Shown here in pieces: positions 44,264 to 53,055 of a stretch of 64,000 nucleotides of DNA. The stretch spans positions 310,001 to 374,000 of the forward strand of contig NZ_BKAU01000001.1 in the NCBI RefSeq assembly GCF_007992715.1, in the 5' to 3' direction. Within the stretch, counting starts at the first letter, position 1; every line of letters begins with the position of its first letter. The notes under the pieces were generated by a model that worked only from the letters and a program-made list of their open reading frames with translations, searched no databases and was not told where the DNA came from. Position numbers and translations under genes: made by a program. The stretch is from Chitinophaga cymbidii (GTDB lineage Bacteria > Bacteroidota > Bacteroidia > Chitinophagales > Chitinophagaceae).

Positions 44264-45460
44264 TCAGGCCGAATATTCTGGCTTCCATAACTGCACCTGT
44301 CCTGTTTCCATAGCGGCATTGCCCATATGCACGGCAATCGCGGCATCCCTGCCGGTCTGCACGTTGGAAGCGGGTTGTTTCCGTTGCTGCACGCTGGTGG
44401 CAAAGCCGAGGAGCGCATGTGCGGTAGGATCTTTCCTGTCGTCCTGAAATGCCAGCAGTACGCCGTCCCCATGCGTCCATGCTTCCACGGTGGCGCCTGT
44501 TACGCCGTCTACTGTTCCCAGTTGCTTTTTACCGGCTTCGGAATATAAAAATGCTTTCTCGCGTTGTATTTCAATGGTGGCTTTCGAACCGAGGATGCGC
44601 ATGGAATAGCCTTTGTATTCGTTCATCAGGAGAGATGTAACACTGGCTTTCACGCCGCCGGGGTATTCATAAAGCAGGCGTACGTTATCATAGGTTTCGC
44701 GGCCGTCTTTCCAGAAGTCGATGCCGCCGAAGCCCGTTACTTTTTCAGGATGCGCGTTCACGAGCCAGTTAACGATATCGATCTGGTGCGCGCAAAGCTC
44801 TGCCACCAGACCGCCGGAATATTCTTTATACATGCGCCAGTTGACCAGCCGTTCCTGCGAGGGATCGGCTACCGGCCTGCGCCAGTTGGCGTTGCGGTTA
44901 TACTGGCATTCGAACTGCGTTACCTTGCCAAGCCATCCTTTGGCGATCACTTCGGCTACTTTATGGTAGAGTGCGTAATAGCGGTATTGGTGGCCTACCT
45001 GCAGGATGCGGCCCGAGGCATTGACCTTTTGCACGAGGTCCAGCGCCTGCGGGATATCGTAGGTCATTGTTTTTTCCAGGTACACGTGCTTGCCTGCGCT
45101 GATGGCGTCTACCGCCATGCTGTGATGCAGGTGCAGCGGTGTGGCGATGATCACGGCTTCTATGCGCTTGTCTTCCAGCAGGCGGCGGTAGTCGCTGTAT
45201 GCTTTTGCGTTCTTTGCGGCGGACTTCATGCCGTTCTGCAGATTCTTTTCAATGATATCACAGCAAGCGGCCAGTTCCAGTTGCGGCAAGTCTTTCATCA
45301 CGGAGGCTATTCCACCGCCCCTGCTGCCGCAGCCTATGAGTCCAACCCGCAAGGGGGCGTCTGCGGCGAACCTTTTCAATCCTGCGCCCATAGCGGCGTA
45401 GCCTGCGAGTGTGAGCGCGCTGGTGGTAATAAATTGTCGGCGGTGAAGTGAAGTTTTCAT
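44264..45460 (-). CDS. Exported Gfo/Idh/MocA oxidoreductase, stand-alone member of the regulon
   Basis: Start placed at the ATG at 45460 (MKTSLHRRQFITTSALTLAGYA), which gives a twin-arginine-type signal; the frame is open to 45667 but the extra part crosses the operator. 398 aa. Rossmann motif LRVGLIGCGSRGGG near residue 40, then IEAVIIATPLHLHHSMAVDAISAGKHVYLEKTMTYD with the catalytic-type lysine (EK, followed by threonine instead of the usual proline), and GLVAELCAHQIDIVNWL in the substrate domain. Flanked by operator C (17-30 bp upstream) and operator B (downstream), so it appears monocistronic. The fourth Gfo/Idh enzyme of the locus. Confidence 0.87.
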   Translation of the reverse strand: MKTSLHRRQFITTSALTLAGYAAMGAGLKRFAADAPLRVGLIGCGSRGGGIASVMKDLPQLELAACCDIIEKNLQNGMKSAAKNAKAYSDYRRLLEDKRIEAVIIATPLHLHHSMAVDAISAGKHVYLEKTMTYDIPQALDLVQKVNASGRILQVGHQYRYYALYHKVAEVIAKGWLGKVTQFECQYNRNANWRRPVADPSQERLVNWRMYKEYSGGLVAELCAHQIDIVNWLVNAHPEKVTGFGGIDFWKDGRETYDNVRLLYEYPGGVKASVTSLLMNEYKGYSMRILGSKATIEIQREKAFLYSEAGKKQLGTVDGVTGATVEAWTHGDGVLLAFQDDRKDPTAHALLGFATSVQQRKQPASNVQTGRDAAIAVHMGNAAMETGQVQLWKPEYSA

Positions 45461-45476
45461 GTTGATTGAAAAATTA

Positions 45477-45490
45477 CGTGCACGTGCCCG
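45477..45490 (-). promoter_or_regulatory. Operator copy C (LacI regulon), stand-alone oxidoreductase
   Basis: In gene orientation CGGGCACGTGCACG preceded by TTTT. It lies 17-30 bp upstream of the ATG at 45460. A TATATTTT sequence, one base from the -7 consensus, abuts its upstream side, so a bound protein would block the promoter or transcription start. Confidence 0.75.
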
Positions 45491-45625
45491 AAAATATATC
45501 TTATTATTTAGAACGGAAAGGATTTTGCGATTTTTTTTGAAAAAAAGGCGCCGGTTTACCGTTAATTCCGGAAAAGGTGACGGGAGGGTTAATTCAGTAC
45601 CGGCTTGCGTCTTCGCCGGTTGGGC

Positions 45626-45647
45626 AAAAAGTGCGGCAGGGGCTGCC
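45626..45647 (-). terminator. Possible weak terminator of the LacI-family gene
   Basis: On the minus strand a short GGCAG-CCC-CTGCC hairpin (45635-45647) is followed by GCAC and five T residues. The stem is only 5 bp, so this is tentative. Confidence 0.3.
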
Positions 45648-45698
45648 TGATGCCAGCCGGCATTCACCAGGCGTGCAAAAGCACGGCCGGCGTTTACA

Positions 45699-46766
45699 TC
45701 AATTCTTATAAAAGGCGTAGTTCTCTCTTGTGAGGATGTCGATCGGCATGTGATATACCTTTTCCGGCGTGGCGCCCATGGCGAGGTGCTGATACAACGT
45801 CATCACGCCGCGGTAGCCTTGCTCCTGGGGTTTCTGGCAGATCAGGAAATCCACCGAGCCGTTCTTCAGGCAGGTAATGTTGTCTTCAATAAAGTCATAC
45901 CCGATAAGCAGCACATTCCCCTTGCCGATGGTTTCCAGGTAATTTGCCACCACGGCCACTTTTGAGTTGGTCACGAAAATCACGCCGATATCCGGGTGCT
46001 TTTCCAGCAGCGGCGCCAGGCTCTTTTTCACAGCGGAATGATCGGCATTCCGGATCTCCACGGTAATGATCTCGTTATTCCTCCCGTTATCTTTAAAATA
46101 CGTCCGGAAGCCTTCTTCCTTGCGGCGGATGTGGTGATTGTATTCAATTTCACGCGAGATGTTGAGCACCAGCACCTTGCTTTGAGCGGTCACCAGGTAG
46201 CTGACGAGGTGGCCGGCGAGGTAGCCGCTGCGGTAGAGATGGGGGCCGATGTAACACAGACTGTCACGGTCCGGTATGTCAGAGTTGATAAAAACGTAGG
46301 GGATCTTCTGCTGCTGGCAGATGCCGGTAAAACGGATGGATTCCTCGATAAACGAAGGGGCCAGCAGAATGCCGTCCACACCGCTTTTCAGGATCAGTTC
46401 CGACTGTTTTACGAAGGATGCCTTGTCATTCTGATCGAAGAAATATTTTTCGATCTTGATACCGAACTGGCGGATCTCTGTTTCGGCCTGCTGGATGCCG
46501 TTCAGCGGGGCTTCCCAGTAAGCGGTTTCGGTGGATACCTTGGGGATGAGCGTGGCGATGCGCCAGGTCTTGCCGGAGGCCAACTGCCTTGCCAGCAGGT
46601 TGGGCTGGTAGTCCAGCTCCTTGATGATCTTGTTGATCTTGTCGCGCGTCTTGGCGGAAACGCCTGGTCTTTTATGGATAACACGGTCCACTGTGGCGAG
46701 GGACACATCTGCCCTTCTTGCAATTTCCTTTACACCGTACAACTGTGTGCTGTTCTCTTTTTTCAT
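45699..46766 (-). CDS. LacI-family transcription regulator
   Basis: 355 aa from the ATG at 46766 (MKKENSTQLYGVKEIARRADVS). N-terminal LacI helix-turn-helix (about 10-55): GVKEIARRADVSLATVDRVIHKRPGVSAKTRDKI; the usual VSRV of the recognition helix is VDRV (D27). A hinge follows (LDYQPNLLARQLASGK), then a periplasmic-binding-protein-like ligand domain (RIATLIPKVSTETAYWEAPLNGIQQAETEI, VDGILLAPSF, GVIFVTNSKVAVVANYLE). The ligand is expected to be a sugar or oxidised sugar from the pathway. Operator D lies 49-62 bp upstream of its own start, implying autoregulation, and the other copies precede all other transcription units of the region. In gene order it comes first, upstream of the stand-alone oxidoreductase. 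Confidence 0.93.
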   Translation of the reverse strand: MKKENSTQLYGVKEIARRADVSLATVDRVIHKRPGVSAKTRDKINKIIKELDYQPNLLARQLASGKTWRIATLIPKVSTETAYWEAPLNGIQQAETEIRQFGIKIEKYFFDQNDKASFVKQSELILKSGVDGILLAPSFIEESIRFTGICQQQKIPYVFINSDIPDRDSLCYIGPHLYRSGYLAGHLVSYLVTAQSKVLVLNISREIEYNHHIRRKEEGFRTYFKDNGRNNEIITVEIRNADHSAVKKSLAPLLEKHPDIGVIFVTNSKVAVVANYLETIGKGNVLLIGYDFIEDNITCLKNGSVDFLICQKPQEQGYRGVMTLYQHLAMGATPEKVYHMPIDILTRENYAFYKN

Positions 46767-46814
46767 GTCTGTATCCTGGAAAAAAACTTTGGATGAATAA
46801 AGGTAATGATAAAA

Positions 46815-46828
46815 AGTGCACGTACACG
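46815..46828 (-). promoter_or_regulatory. Operator copy D (LacI regulon), regulator promoter
   Basis: In gene orientation CGTGTACGTGCACT: the TACGTGCAC core is kept, and it differs from copy A at two positions. A TACCTTTA sequence at 46798-46805, one base from the -7 consensus, lies just downstream, placing the site between the -33 and -7 positions. This would suit autorepression. Confidence 0.65.
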
Positions 46829-46942
46829 CATCGGCTGGTAAAAAAGGGTATTGGCGTATGTACGCATTTTGCGCGGCGGCGCCAGGGGCAAAAAAGGCTT
46901 GGGTTGTCTTTTGTGTGAAGACGCCAGCAAGGCACATAAAAA

Positions 46943-46968
46943 AGCCCTCCCGGTAAACCGGAAGGGCT
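46943..46968 (-). terminator. Intrinsic terminator of the second SusCD operon
   Basis: AGCCCT-C-CCGG and CCGG-A-AGGGCT pair around TAAA with one internal mismatch. On the minus strand the stem is followed by TTTTTTAT. It ends leftward transcription from the 53013-47065 operon before it reaches the LacI-gene promoter. Confidence 0.82.
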
Positions 46969-46989
46969 ACTCATCCTATATAGTGTTAT

Positions 46990-47055
46990 CATAGCGGTCA
47001 GCGGGTGATGGAACAAAAGAAGCTTCCCATCTGCACCATAGCGGTCAGCGGGTGA
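46990..47055. repeat. Exact 19-bp direct repeat after the DUF5017-like gene
   Basis: CATAGCGGTCAGCGGGTGA occurs at 46990-47008 and again at 47037-47055, 47 bp apart, between the gene stop and the terminator. It could mark a small duplication or a protein/RNA-binding element in the 3' untranslated region. Confidence 0.75.
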
Positions 47056-47064
47056 AACGCGCCG

Positions 47065-47961
47065 TCAGGGCGTAATCGTCACCGGTACTTCCTTCACCGA
47101 AGTTTTGCTTTCATACACCGTTGTGTTCGATACTTCGAAAGTGGCGGTGTAGGTACCCGGGTTGGCGTAGATATAATAATGGGACGCCAGTGCGTTCGCA
47201 GCCATGTTCTTGATGGGCTTGCCCTTATCGGGTGTAGCCTTGTTCAGCACCAGTGCTTTGGTGATCACCCAGCTTTCGGCCTCTTCGCTACCCGCCGCGC
47301 CGCCGGTGACCTTCAGGTTGGTTGCGGATATTTTCCATTGCACATTCGCGTTTTTTATCTTCACCACGGCCCAGGCGGCGTCCGCTACACTGGCAGCTAC
47401 CGGCATCTTCCGGTCGTCCTCTTCCAGCACATTGGTAACGGTGAACAGCGGGATCGTCCAGGTGCGCTGTGCCACGTTGGTGTTCTGGCCGGTGTATTTG
47501 TACGCGATGTATACGGGCTTCCCGTCGTTCAGAAAATCTGACAGGTCCACAACGCCGGATTTCGTGTTGTTCGAACCTGTGGAAAGGGTCGCGCGGTCTG
47601 TGATGTCCGTCCAGTGGGTGTTTTCACTGTAAACGCTGGCGGAATCATAAATACCGGGGAAGTCCGTAGAGATCATCAGCTGCAGGGAATTGTCCTGGTT
47701 GCCGCCCTGGCGGTAGGAAGTAAATTCGAGCTGCGGCGTGCCGGCGGCGGTGATCCTGTTACGGTACCGGTACTCGGCGCCCTGTTCACCGGAATAGAAG
47801 GTGATGTAATACGGGTTGCCGGTGAAATAAAAGAAGGAGGAATCGCCCAGCGCATAGTTTTCGCTGCGCGGGGTCACGGCAAATTCCGGCTCTGGCACGT
47901 CTTTCGTGCTGCAGGCCGTTATAAAAGCCATCCCTGTCAATATATAAAGTAGTTGCTTCAT
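47065..47961 (-). CDS. DUF5017-like surface lipoprotein
   Basis: 298 aa with a lipoprotein signal (LTGMAFITAC, cysteine 17). The stretch NPYYITFYSGEQGAEYRYRNR and the following beta-rich domain (QDNSLQLMISTDFPG, WTDITDRATLSTG, VYIAYKYTGQNTNVAQRTW) match what I know of DUF5017 proteins encoded after SusC/SusD, analogous in position to SusE/SusF. The C-terminal 90 residues look like a second immunoglobulin-like domain (YIYANPGTYTATFEVSNTTVYESK). Third gene of the operon, 25 bp after susD. Probably binds substrate at the cell surface alongside SusD. Confidence 0.75.
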   Translation of the reverse strand: MKQLLYILTGMAFITACSTKDVPEPEFAVTPRSENYALGDSSFFYFTGNPYYITFYSGEQGAEYRYRNRITAAGTPQLEFTSYRQGGNQDNSLQLMISTDFPGIYDSASVYSENTHWTDITDRATLSTGSNNTKSGVVDLSDFLNDGKPVYIAYKYTGQNTNVAQRTWTIPLFTVTNVLEEDDRKMPVAASVADAAWAVVKIKNANVQWKISATNLKVTGGAAGSEEAESWVITKALVLNKATPDKGKPIKNMAANALASHYYIYANPGTYTATFEVSNTTVYESKTSVKEVPVTITP

Positions 47962-47986
47962 AAAAGTATTTTAATGTTCTGGAGGG

Positions 47987-49552
47987 TTACCATCCGGGAT
48001 TTTGTACCATCGCTTTGTTCAAAGACATTTCGCCGGAGGGCACGGGATACAGCAGGTGCCTTGATGCTGCGCGGCCCGCGGCCTGCGCGGCGTACTGGAA
48101 GGTGGTACCGCCATGCGCCTGGATCTCCAGCGCCTGATCAGCCATCTCGTCCAGGTAAATTCCCCAACGGATCAGGTCCTGCTTGCGCAAACCCTCGAAG
48201 CAAAGCTCCCGCGCCCTTTCGTCGCGGATGGCCTGGCGGAAGGACAGCTGGTCCAGCCCCGCAAGGTCCACCGCCGCATCGGGCGTATTTACCGGAAGGC
48301 CGTATCCCCTTCTTCTTACCATATTAATATATTGATAAGCGTTAGCCGGGCCTGCCACTTCATTCTCCGCCTCCGCCAGCATCAGCAATACATCGGCATA
48401 CCGGAGAATGGGAAAACCGGTGGGCGTGTAGTTCTTGTTCAGCGGGCGTACCAACTCATATTCGCGGCGCCATTTGGCACAGTTCCTTTCATAGATCTTT
48501 GTGGCGGCGAGTTGCGTTTTCACACCGGCGGCGTTCATGGTATATGTGGAGATCGCCCAATCCCGGCGCAGATCGCCATCTTCATACAAATGATACAATT
48601 TATAGCTGGTGCTGATAAAACCGTAAGCATAACCCAGGGTGGTAGGATCGCTGGCGGAGCACTTCACGCCGTTTTCGTTGCCGATACGGCCGCCGATGCG
48701 GTTGGCGTCGTTGTTATTGCCCCAGTTGCCGGTTTCCCAGATGCATTCTTTCCATTCGCTGATGTCCTGGCATTCGTTGATGTAGATCTGGCTGTAATCG
48801 GGATTCAGCTCGTGCACGTTCGGCTCCAGCACTTTCAGCGCCCAGGTGCGCGCTTCGTCATATTTGGAGGCATCTTTGAACGGCTCGCCGGCCCATTTGA
48901 GATATACTCTCGCGAGGATACCGCGCACGGTGGATTTGGAGATGCGTTCCGTGTTGTTGATGTCGGTTACGTCCTGCACCAGGGTTTCCGCTTCCTTCAT
49001 GTCCTTTTCAATCTGCACGAGCACGTCCAGCGCGCGTGTTTTGGCAATGTCCACATTATTCACCGAAGCGGAAGGCGTGAGCTTCAGCGGCACGTCGCCC
49101 CAGTATTGCACGAGCGTGAAATAGTAGAAGGCGCGGAGGAAAAGTACCTGTCCTTTCACGATGGACCTTTTCGCGTCGTCCAGGTTGGCTTTATCGAGAT
49201 TGGAAAGCAGTACGTTCGCCCGCTCAATGCCCGCATAGAGCAGCGTCCACATCTCGGTGACCAGCGGATCGGAGGCATCGTAATTGAACCAGAACGGCCC
49301 TGTGGGAAAGCTTTTGTAGGACAGAAAAGATTCGTCCGTACTGGCATTGTGACGGATGGGGATCCTGCCGCCCCACATAAACTCGCTGCTGAGCGTGCTG
49401 TATACGCCGGCCAGCGCGGAATTTACTTCGGCTTCATTATTATAATAGTTGGAAGGAGAGACAGTGGAAAGCGGTTCCTTATCCAGGAACTTGCTGCATC
49501 CTGATACCAGTACCAGTGCAGTAAGGCAGGTGATGGAAAATATATGTTTCAT
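47987..49552 (-). CDS. SusD/RagB family lipoprotein
   Basis: 521 aa, lipobox near residue 19 (LTALVLVSGC). Landmarks: VNSALAGVYSTLSSEF, AGIERANVLLSNLDKA, VKGQVLFLRAFYYFTLVQYWGDVPL, VRGILARVYLKWAGEPF, LRYADVLLMLAEAENEVAG, RELCFEGLRKQDLIRWG and LYPVPSGEMSLN-KAMVQNPGW at the end. It pairs with the STN-type SusC encoded 14 bp upstream. No hydrolase is encoded with it, so the imported compound is probably small or is degraded elsewhere. Confidence 0.92.
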   Translation of the reverse strand: MKHIFSITCLTALVLVSGCSKFLDKEPLSTVSPSNYYNNEAEVNSALAGVYSTLSSEFMWGGRIPIRHNASTDESFLSYKSFPTGPFWFNYDASDPLVTEMWTLLYAGIERANVLLSNLDKANLDDAKRSIVKGQVLFLRAFYYFTLVQYWGDVPLKLTPSASVNNVDIAKTRALDVLVQIEKDMKEAETLVQDVTDINNTERISKSTVRGILARVYLKWAGEPFKDASKYDEARTWALKVLEPNVHELNPDYSQIYINECQDISEWKECIWETGNWGNNNDANRIGGRIGNENGVKCSASDPTTLGYAYGFISTSYKLYHLYEDGDLRRDWAISTYTMNAAGVKTQLAATKIYERNCAKWRREYELVRPLNKNYTPTGFPILRYADVLLMLAEAENEVAGPANAYQYINMVRRRGYGLPVNTPDAAVDLAGLDQLSFRQAIRDERARELCFEGLRKQDLIRWGIYLDEMADQALEIQAHGGTTFQYAAQAAGRAASRHLLYPVPSGEMSLNKAMVQNPGW

Positions 49553-49566
49553 ACACTGATATTTAA

Positions 49567-52500
49567 TTATAAGGAAAGATTAAGACCGAGCGTAAGGGTG
49601 CGCGCCCTCGGATAGGAAGAGTAGTCGAACCCGGGCGTGAGCGCCGTATAACCGATGCCTACTTCCGGATCGGAGCCGGTGTATTTCGTCCAGGTGAAGA
49701 GGTTCTGTGCGGACGCATATACGCGCAGATTCTTGATCTTCGCTCTTTTCAGCATGGCAGACGGCAGGTTGTATCCCAGCGCTACGGTCTTCAGGCGCAG
49801 GAAAGAACCATCTTCCAGCGTCCTGGTGGAATACACGTAACCGAACTGGCCGCCGGCGCGGGGCATGGTGGTGTTGGTATTTTCCGGCGTCCACCTGTTC
49901 TCGAAGCTCTTGTACTGGTTGAGGTACACTTTATTCCCGTTCTCGAAGTTGATGCGGTTGGCGTTCATCACCTGGTTGCCGTAAGACCACTGGAAGAAAA
50001 CGTTCAGATCGAAATTCTTGTAGCGGAAGTTGTTGGAGAAGCCGCCGATATGCACGGGCAGGCCGCGTCCGATCACGGTACGGTCGTCAATGGTCACTTC
50101 CCCGTCTCCGTTGATGTCGCGGTACCTGATATCGCCGGGTTTGATGTTCGCGCGGGTGTTGCCGTTCGTGGGCACGTCGTCTTTCAGCAGGTAACTGCCG
50201 TTGGGGAGCTGGTTGAAGTCGTCGTACTGATAAACGCCATCCCAGATATAGCCGTAGAATTGTCCGAGCGGTTCACCGATCCGGGCGATGTACATCGGCA
50301 CGGAGGCGTACCAGGAATCCCAGCTCATGGAAGAGGTGAGCGCTTCCTGGTTCTGTGTGAGGCCGAGCACTTTGCTCCTGTTGAAGGAGATATTGAAGGA
50401 GCTGCTCCAGGTGAAGCCGCTTTTCGTTTGTACGTTCACGGTATTCAGCACCAGTTCCAGCCCTTCGTTGCTGGTCTTGCCCACGTTCTTGTAAGCGGAG
50501 CCGTATCCCACGGTTGGCGGGAGCCTGGCCAGCAGCAGCAGGTCGGAGGTGGTTTTCTTGTAATAGTCCACGGCCAGGGATATCCTTGATTTAAAGAAGG
50601 AGATGTCCAGCCCAACGTCCGTTTGCGCGGTGTTTTCCCATTTCAGGTCTTCACTCGCGAGCGTGGTGGGGATGGCGCTTTGCTGCAGTTCGTTGCCGAA
50701 TGAATAGTAGGTATTCCTGGTGGAGAAGTCCAGCAGCGCATAAGTAGCGTAATCGCTTACGCGGTTGTTGCCGGTGATGCCCCAGCTGGTGCGGATCTTG
50801 GCGTCGGAGATGAATTTGATGCTTTTCATGAAAGGCTCGCTCTTCAGCCGCCATGCGAATGCGCCGGAGGGGAAGTAGCTCCACTGGTTGTTGCCCCTGA
50901 AGCGGGAAGATCCGTCTGAACGGAACGACGCGGTGAACAGGTATTTTTCCCGGAAGGTATAATTCACTCTCGCGAGGAAAGACGCCAGCGCCCATTCTGA
51001 TTCAGAGGATGTCACCGGCTGCGGTACGCCCTGGCTCAAACCGTTCAGCCCGAGCTTTTCGTTCGGCAGCTGGTTGGCGGACATGCCGTGCACCTTGCTG
51101 TTATTTCCCTGCAGCGTTAAGCCGCCGAGCACGTTGATGCGGTTGTTTTTGTTGAACTTCTTGTCGTACGTAAGCGTGTTCTCGTTCAGCCAGGTGCTGG
51201 ATTCGTAATAGATGATGGAACCGTTCACACCGTACACTGTGTTGGGATTTCCACTGCGGGTCTGTGAGTTGTTGAATGCATCGTTACGACGGATATTCTG
51301 GTTCAGGCCGCCGCTGATGCGGAGCTTCAGTTCCGGCATAATGGCATACTCCGCATATCCGTTCACGATGAGATTGTTTACGTTACGGAGCCGGTATTCG
51401 TTCGTTGCGGTGAGATACGGGTTGATGCGGTAGTCCGTGCCGGAGTTCACCATGTCATCGATCAGATCTTCTTCCCAATCCTGGTTGACGGGTTTGGATG
51501 AATTGAGCGGAGAAACAGGCCGGTAGCCCCATGCGCTGTACAGCAGGTTGTTCATGGAAGATCCGCTGAGCGATGAAGGGGAAGTACCGGAGGTCTGTGT
51601 ATTGGTGTACATGAGGTTGCCGCCTACCTTCAACCGCTCGCCGATCAGCTGGTCCAGGTTCATTTTGCCCTGGTAGCGCTTGAATGCGGAGTTGATGATG
51701 GTGCCCTGCTGGTCCAGCAGCTGACCGGATACGGAATACTTTGTTTTTTCCGTGCCGCCGCTCATGGAAACGGAGTGGCTTTGCATGGGCGCGGTGCGGT
51801 ACAATTTATCCTGCCAGTCGATGCTTTCCACATTTTTGTAGTCGTCGAGCGTAACGCCGTTGGCGAGATAGGTCTCATCCAGGTCGCCCACGTTGATCTC
51901 CTGCTGGAGCTTTACAAATTCGTAGGCGTTCATCACCGGTATGCGCTGGATGTTTTCCTGCAGGCCATACCAGGCGTTGTAGCGGATCACGGGCGTGCCT
52001 ACCTTTCCTCTTTTGGTGGTGATGATGATCACGCCGTTAGCGCCCCTGGCACCGTAGATCGCGGTGGCGGAGGCGTCTTTCAGCACGTCGATGGATTCGA
52101 TATCATCGGGATTGAGCACGTTGTTATCGGCATTCTCTATCGGGAAGCCGTCGATCACGTAGAGCGGATCATTGTCCTGCGTGAGGGAGTTGTTGCCGCG
52201 GATCACGATCTGCACGGCGGCGCCGGGCTGGCCTTCGCGGGAAGACACCTGCACGCCGGCCACGCGGCCGGCCAGCGCTTCATCGAACGAGGTGACGGGC
52301 GCTTTGCTCATATCTTCCATGTTCACGCTGCCCACGGAGCCGGTGAGGTCTTTTCTTTTCTGCGTGCCGTAGCCTATTACAACGGTTTCGTTCAGGTTGC
52401 TGGCGGTGGCTTCAAGGGATACCTGCAGGTTCGTTCTGCCGCGCAGTGATTCTTCGTGCCGGCTGAAACCGATGATGGAAAACACCATTACGGACTGCGG

Positions 52501-53013
52501 TGGAACGCCGGCCAGCTCAAATTCGCCTTTGTCATTGGTAGACGTACCAAGACTGGTGCCTTTCACGCCTACGGTAACGCCGGGCAACGGGGCACCGTCG
52601 TCGTCCGCTACCGTTCCTTTTACGCGCAGCAGCGACTGGGAGAAGGAAGAGGTGGTGGATGGTTTGTTTTTTTCGATCAGTACTTTACCGGCGACCAGCT
52701 GGTAGTGCAGCTGCAGGGGGGCCAGTATATTTTTGATCACGGCTTCCACGCTTTCGTTGGTGGAAGTATGGTTCACCGGCGCTTTGAATGCCGGATCATT
52801 GGAGGTGTACACGAATGCCACACCGGATTTTTGTGTGATTGTTTTCAGCGCGTCTTTCAGCGGCGTGTTCTTAAAGCTGACACTGATCTTTTTGGTTAAA
52901 TCGGACTGGCCCATGCCGGCGGTGGCGGTGGCCATGACCAATACAAGGGCAAGGCTGAAGAATCTCTGCGCCCAAAGTAATTTTTTCCACATAAATTTGT
53001 TGATTGTATTCAT
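49567..53013 (-). CDS. SusC/RagA transporter with STN signalling domain
   Basis: About 1148 aa from the ATG at 53013; an ATG at 52992 (MWKKLLWAQRFFSL) is an alternative, and the frame is open to 53037. Order: signal peptide; STN domain (ISVSFKNTPLKDALKTITQKSGVAFVYTSND...LVAGKVLIEK, about 40-115); carboxypeptidase-like domain (KGTVADDDGAPLPGVTVGVKG); TonB box NETVVIGYGTQKRKDLTG; plug (GRVAGVQVSSREGQPGAAVQIVIRGNNSL...DASATAIYGARGANGVIIITTKRG); and barrel. The STN domain contacts FecR-type anti-sigma factors; fecR lies directly upstream, so this is a transporter-sensor controlling its own synthesis through the ECF sigma factor encoded at 54271. Confidence 0.95.
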   Translation of the reverse strand: MNTINKFMWKKLLWAQRFFSLALVLVMATATAGMGQSDLTKKISVSFKNTPLKDALKTITQKSGVAFVYTSNDPAFKAPVNHTSTNESVEAVIKNILAPLQLHYQLVAGKVLIEKNKPSTTSSFSQSLLRVKGTVADDDGAPLPGVTVGVKGTSLGTSTNDKGEFELAGVPPQSVMVFSIIGFSRHEESLRGRTNLQVSLEATASNLNETVVIGYGTQKRKDLTGSVGSVNMEDMSKAPVTSFDEALAGRVAGVQVSSREGQPGAAVQIVIRGNNSLTQDNDPLYVIDGFPIENADNNVLNPDDIESIDVLKDASATAIYGARGANGVIIITTKRGKVGTPVIRYNAWYGLQENIQRIPVMNAYEFVKLQQEINVGDLDETYLANGVTLDDYKNVESIDWQDKLYRTAPMQSHSVSMSGGTEKTKYSVSGQLLDQQGTIINSAFKRYQGKMNLDQLIGERLKVGGNLMYTNTQTSGTSPSSLSGSSMNNLLYSAWGYRPVSPLNSSKPVNQDWEEDLIDDMVNSGTDYRINPYLTATNEYRLRNVNNLIVNGYAEYAIMPELKLRISGGLNQNIRRNDAFNNSQTRSGNPNTVYGVNGSIIYYESSTWLNENTLTYDKKFNKNNRINVLGGLTLQGNNSKVHGMSANQLPNEKLGLNGLSQGVPQPVTSSESEWALASFLARVNYTFREKYLFTASFRSDGSSRFRGNNQWSYFPSGAFAWRLKSEPFMKSIKFISDAKIRTSWGITGNNRVSDYATYALLDFSTRNTYYSFGNELQQSAIPTTLASEDLKWENTAQTDVGLDISFFKSRISLAVDYYKKTTSDLLLLARLPPTVGYGSAYKNVGKTSNEGLELVLNTVNVQTKSGFTWSSSFNISFNRSKVLGLTQNQEALTSSMSWDSWYASVPMYIARIGEPLGQFYGYIWDGVYQYDDFNQLPNGSYLLKDDVPTNGNTRANIKPGDIRYRDINGDGEVTIDDRTVIGRGLPVHIGGFSNNFRYKNFDLNVFFQWSYGNQVMNANRINFENGNKVYLNQYKSFENRWTPENTNTTMPRAGGQFGYVYSTRTLEDGSFLRLKTVALGYNLPSAMLKRAKIKNLRVYASAQNLFTWTKYTGSDPEVGIGYTALTPGFDYSSYPRARTLTLGLNLSL

Positions 53014-53055
53014 ACAAGAAATAGCCTGTTGTACCAACAGTTGAAGGTTATTTCC

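Noticed and set aside
18494..46766. The described 3-keto-glycoside lyase pathway of Bacteroides
   Set aside because: Multiple Gfo/Idh enzymes and a LacI regulator recall it, but neither a DUF1080-type protein nor the sugar-isomerase-like lyase/hydratase is present in this window.
46854..46865. GCGTATGTACGC as a fifth regulon operator
   Set aside because: It is an inverted repeat close to operator D but shares too little with the ACGTGCACG core to count as a copy.
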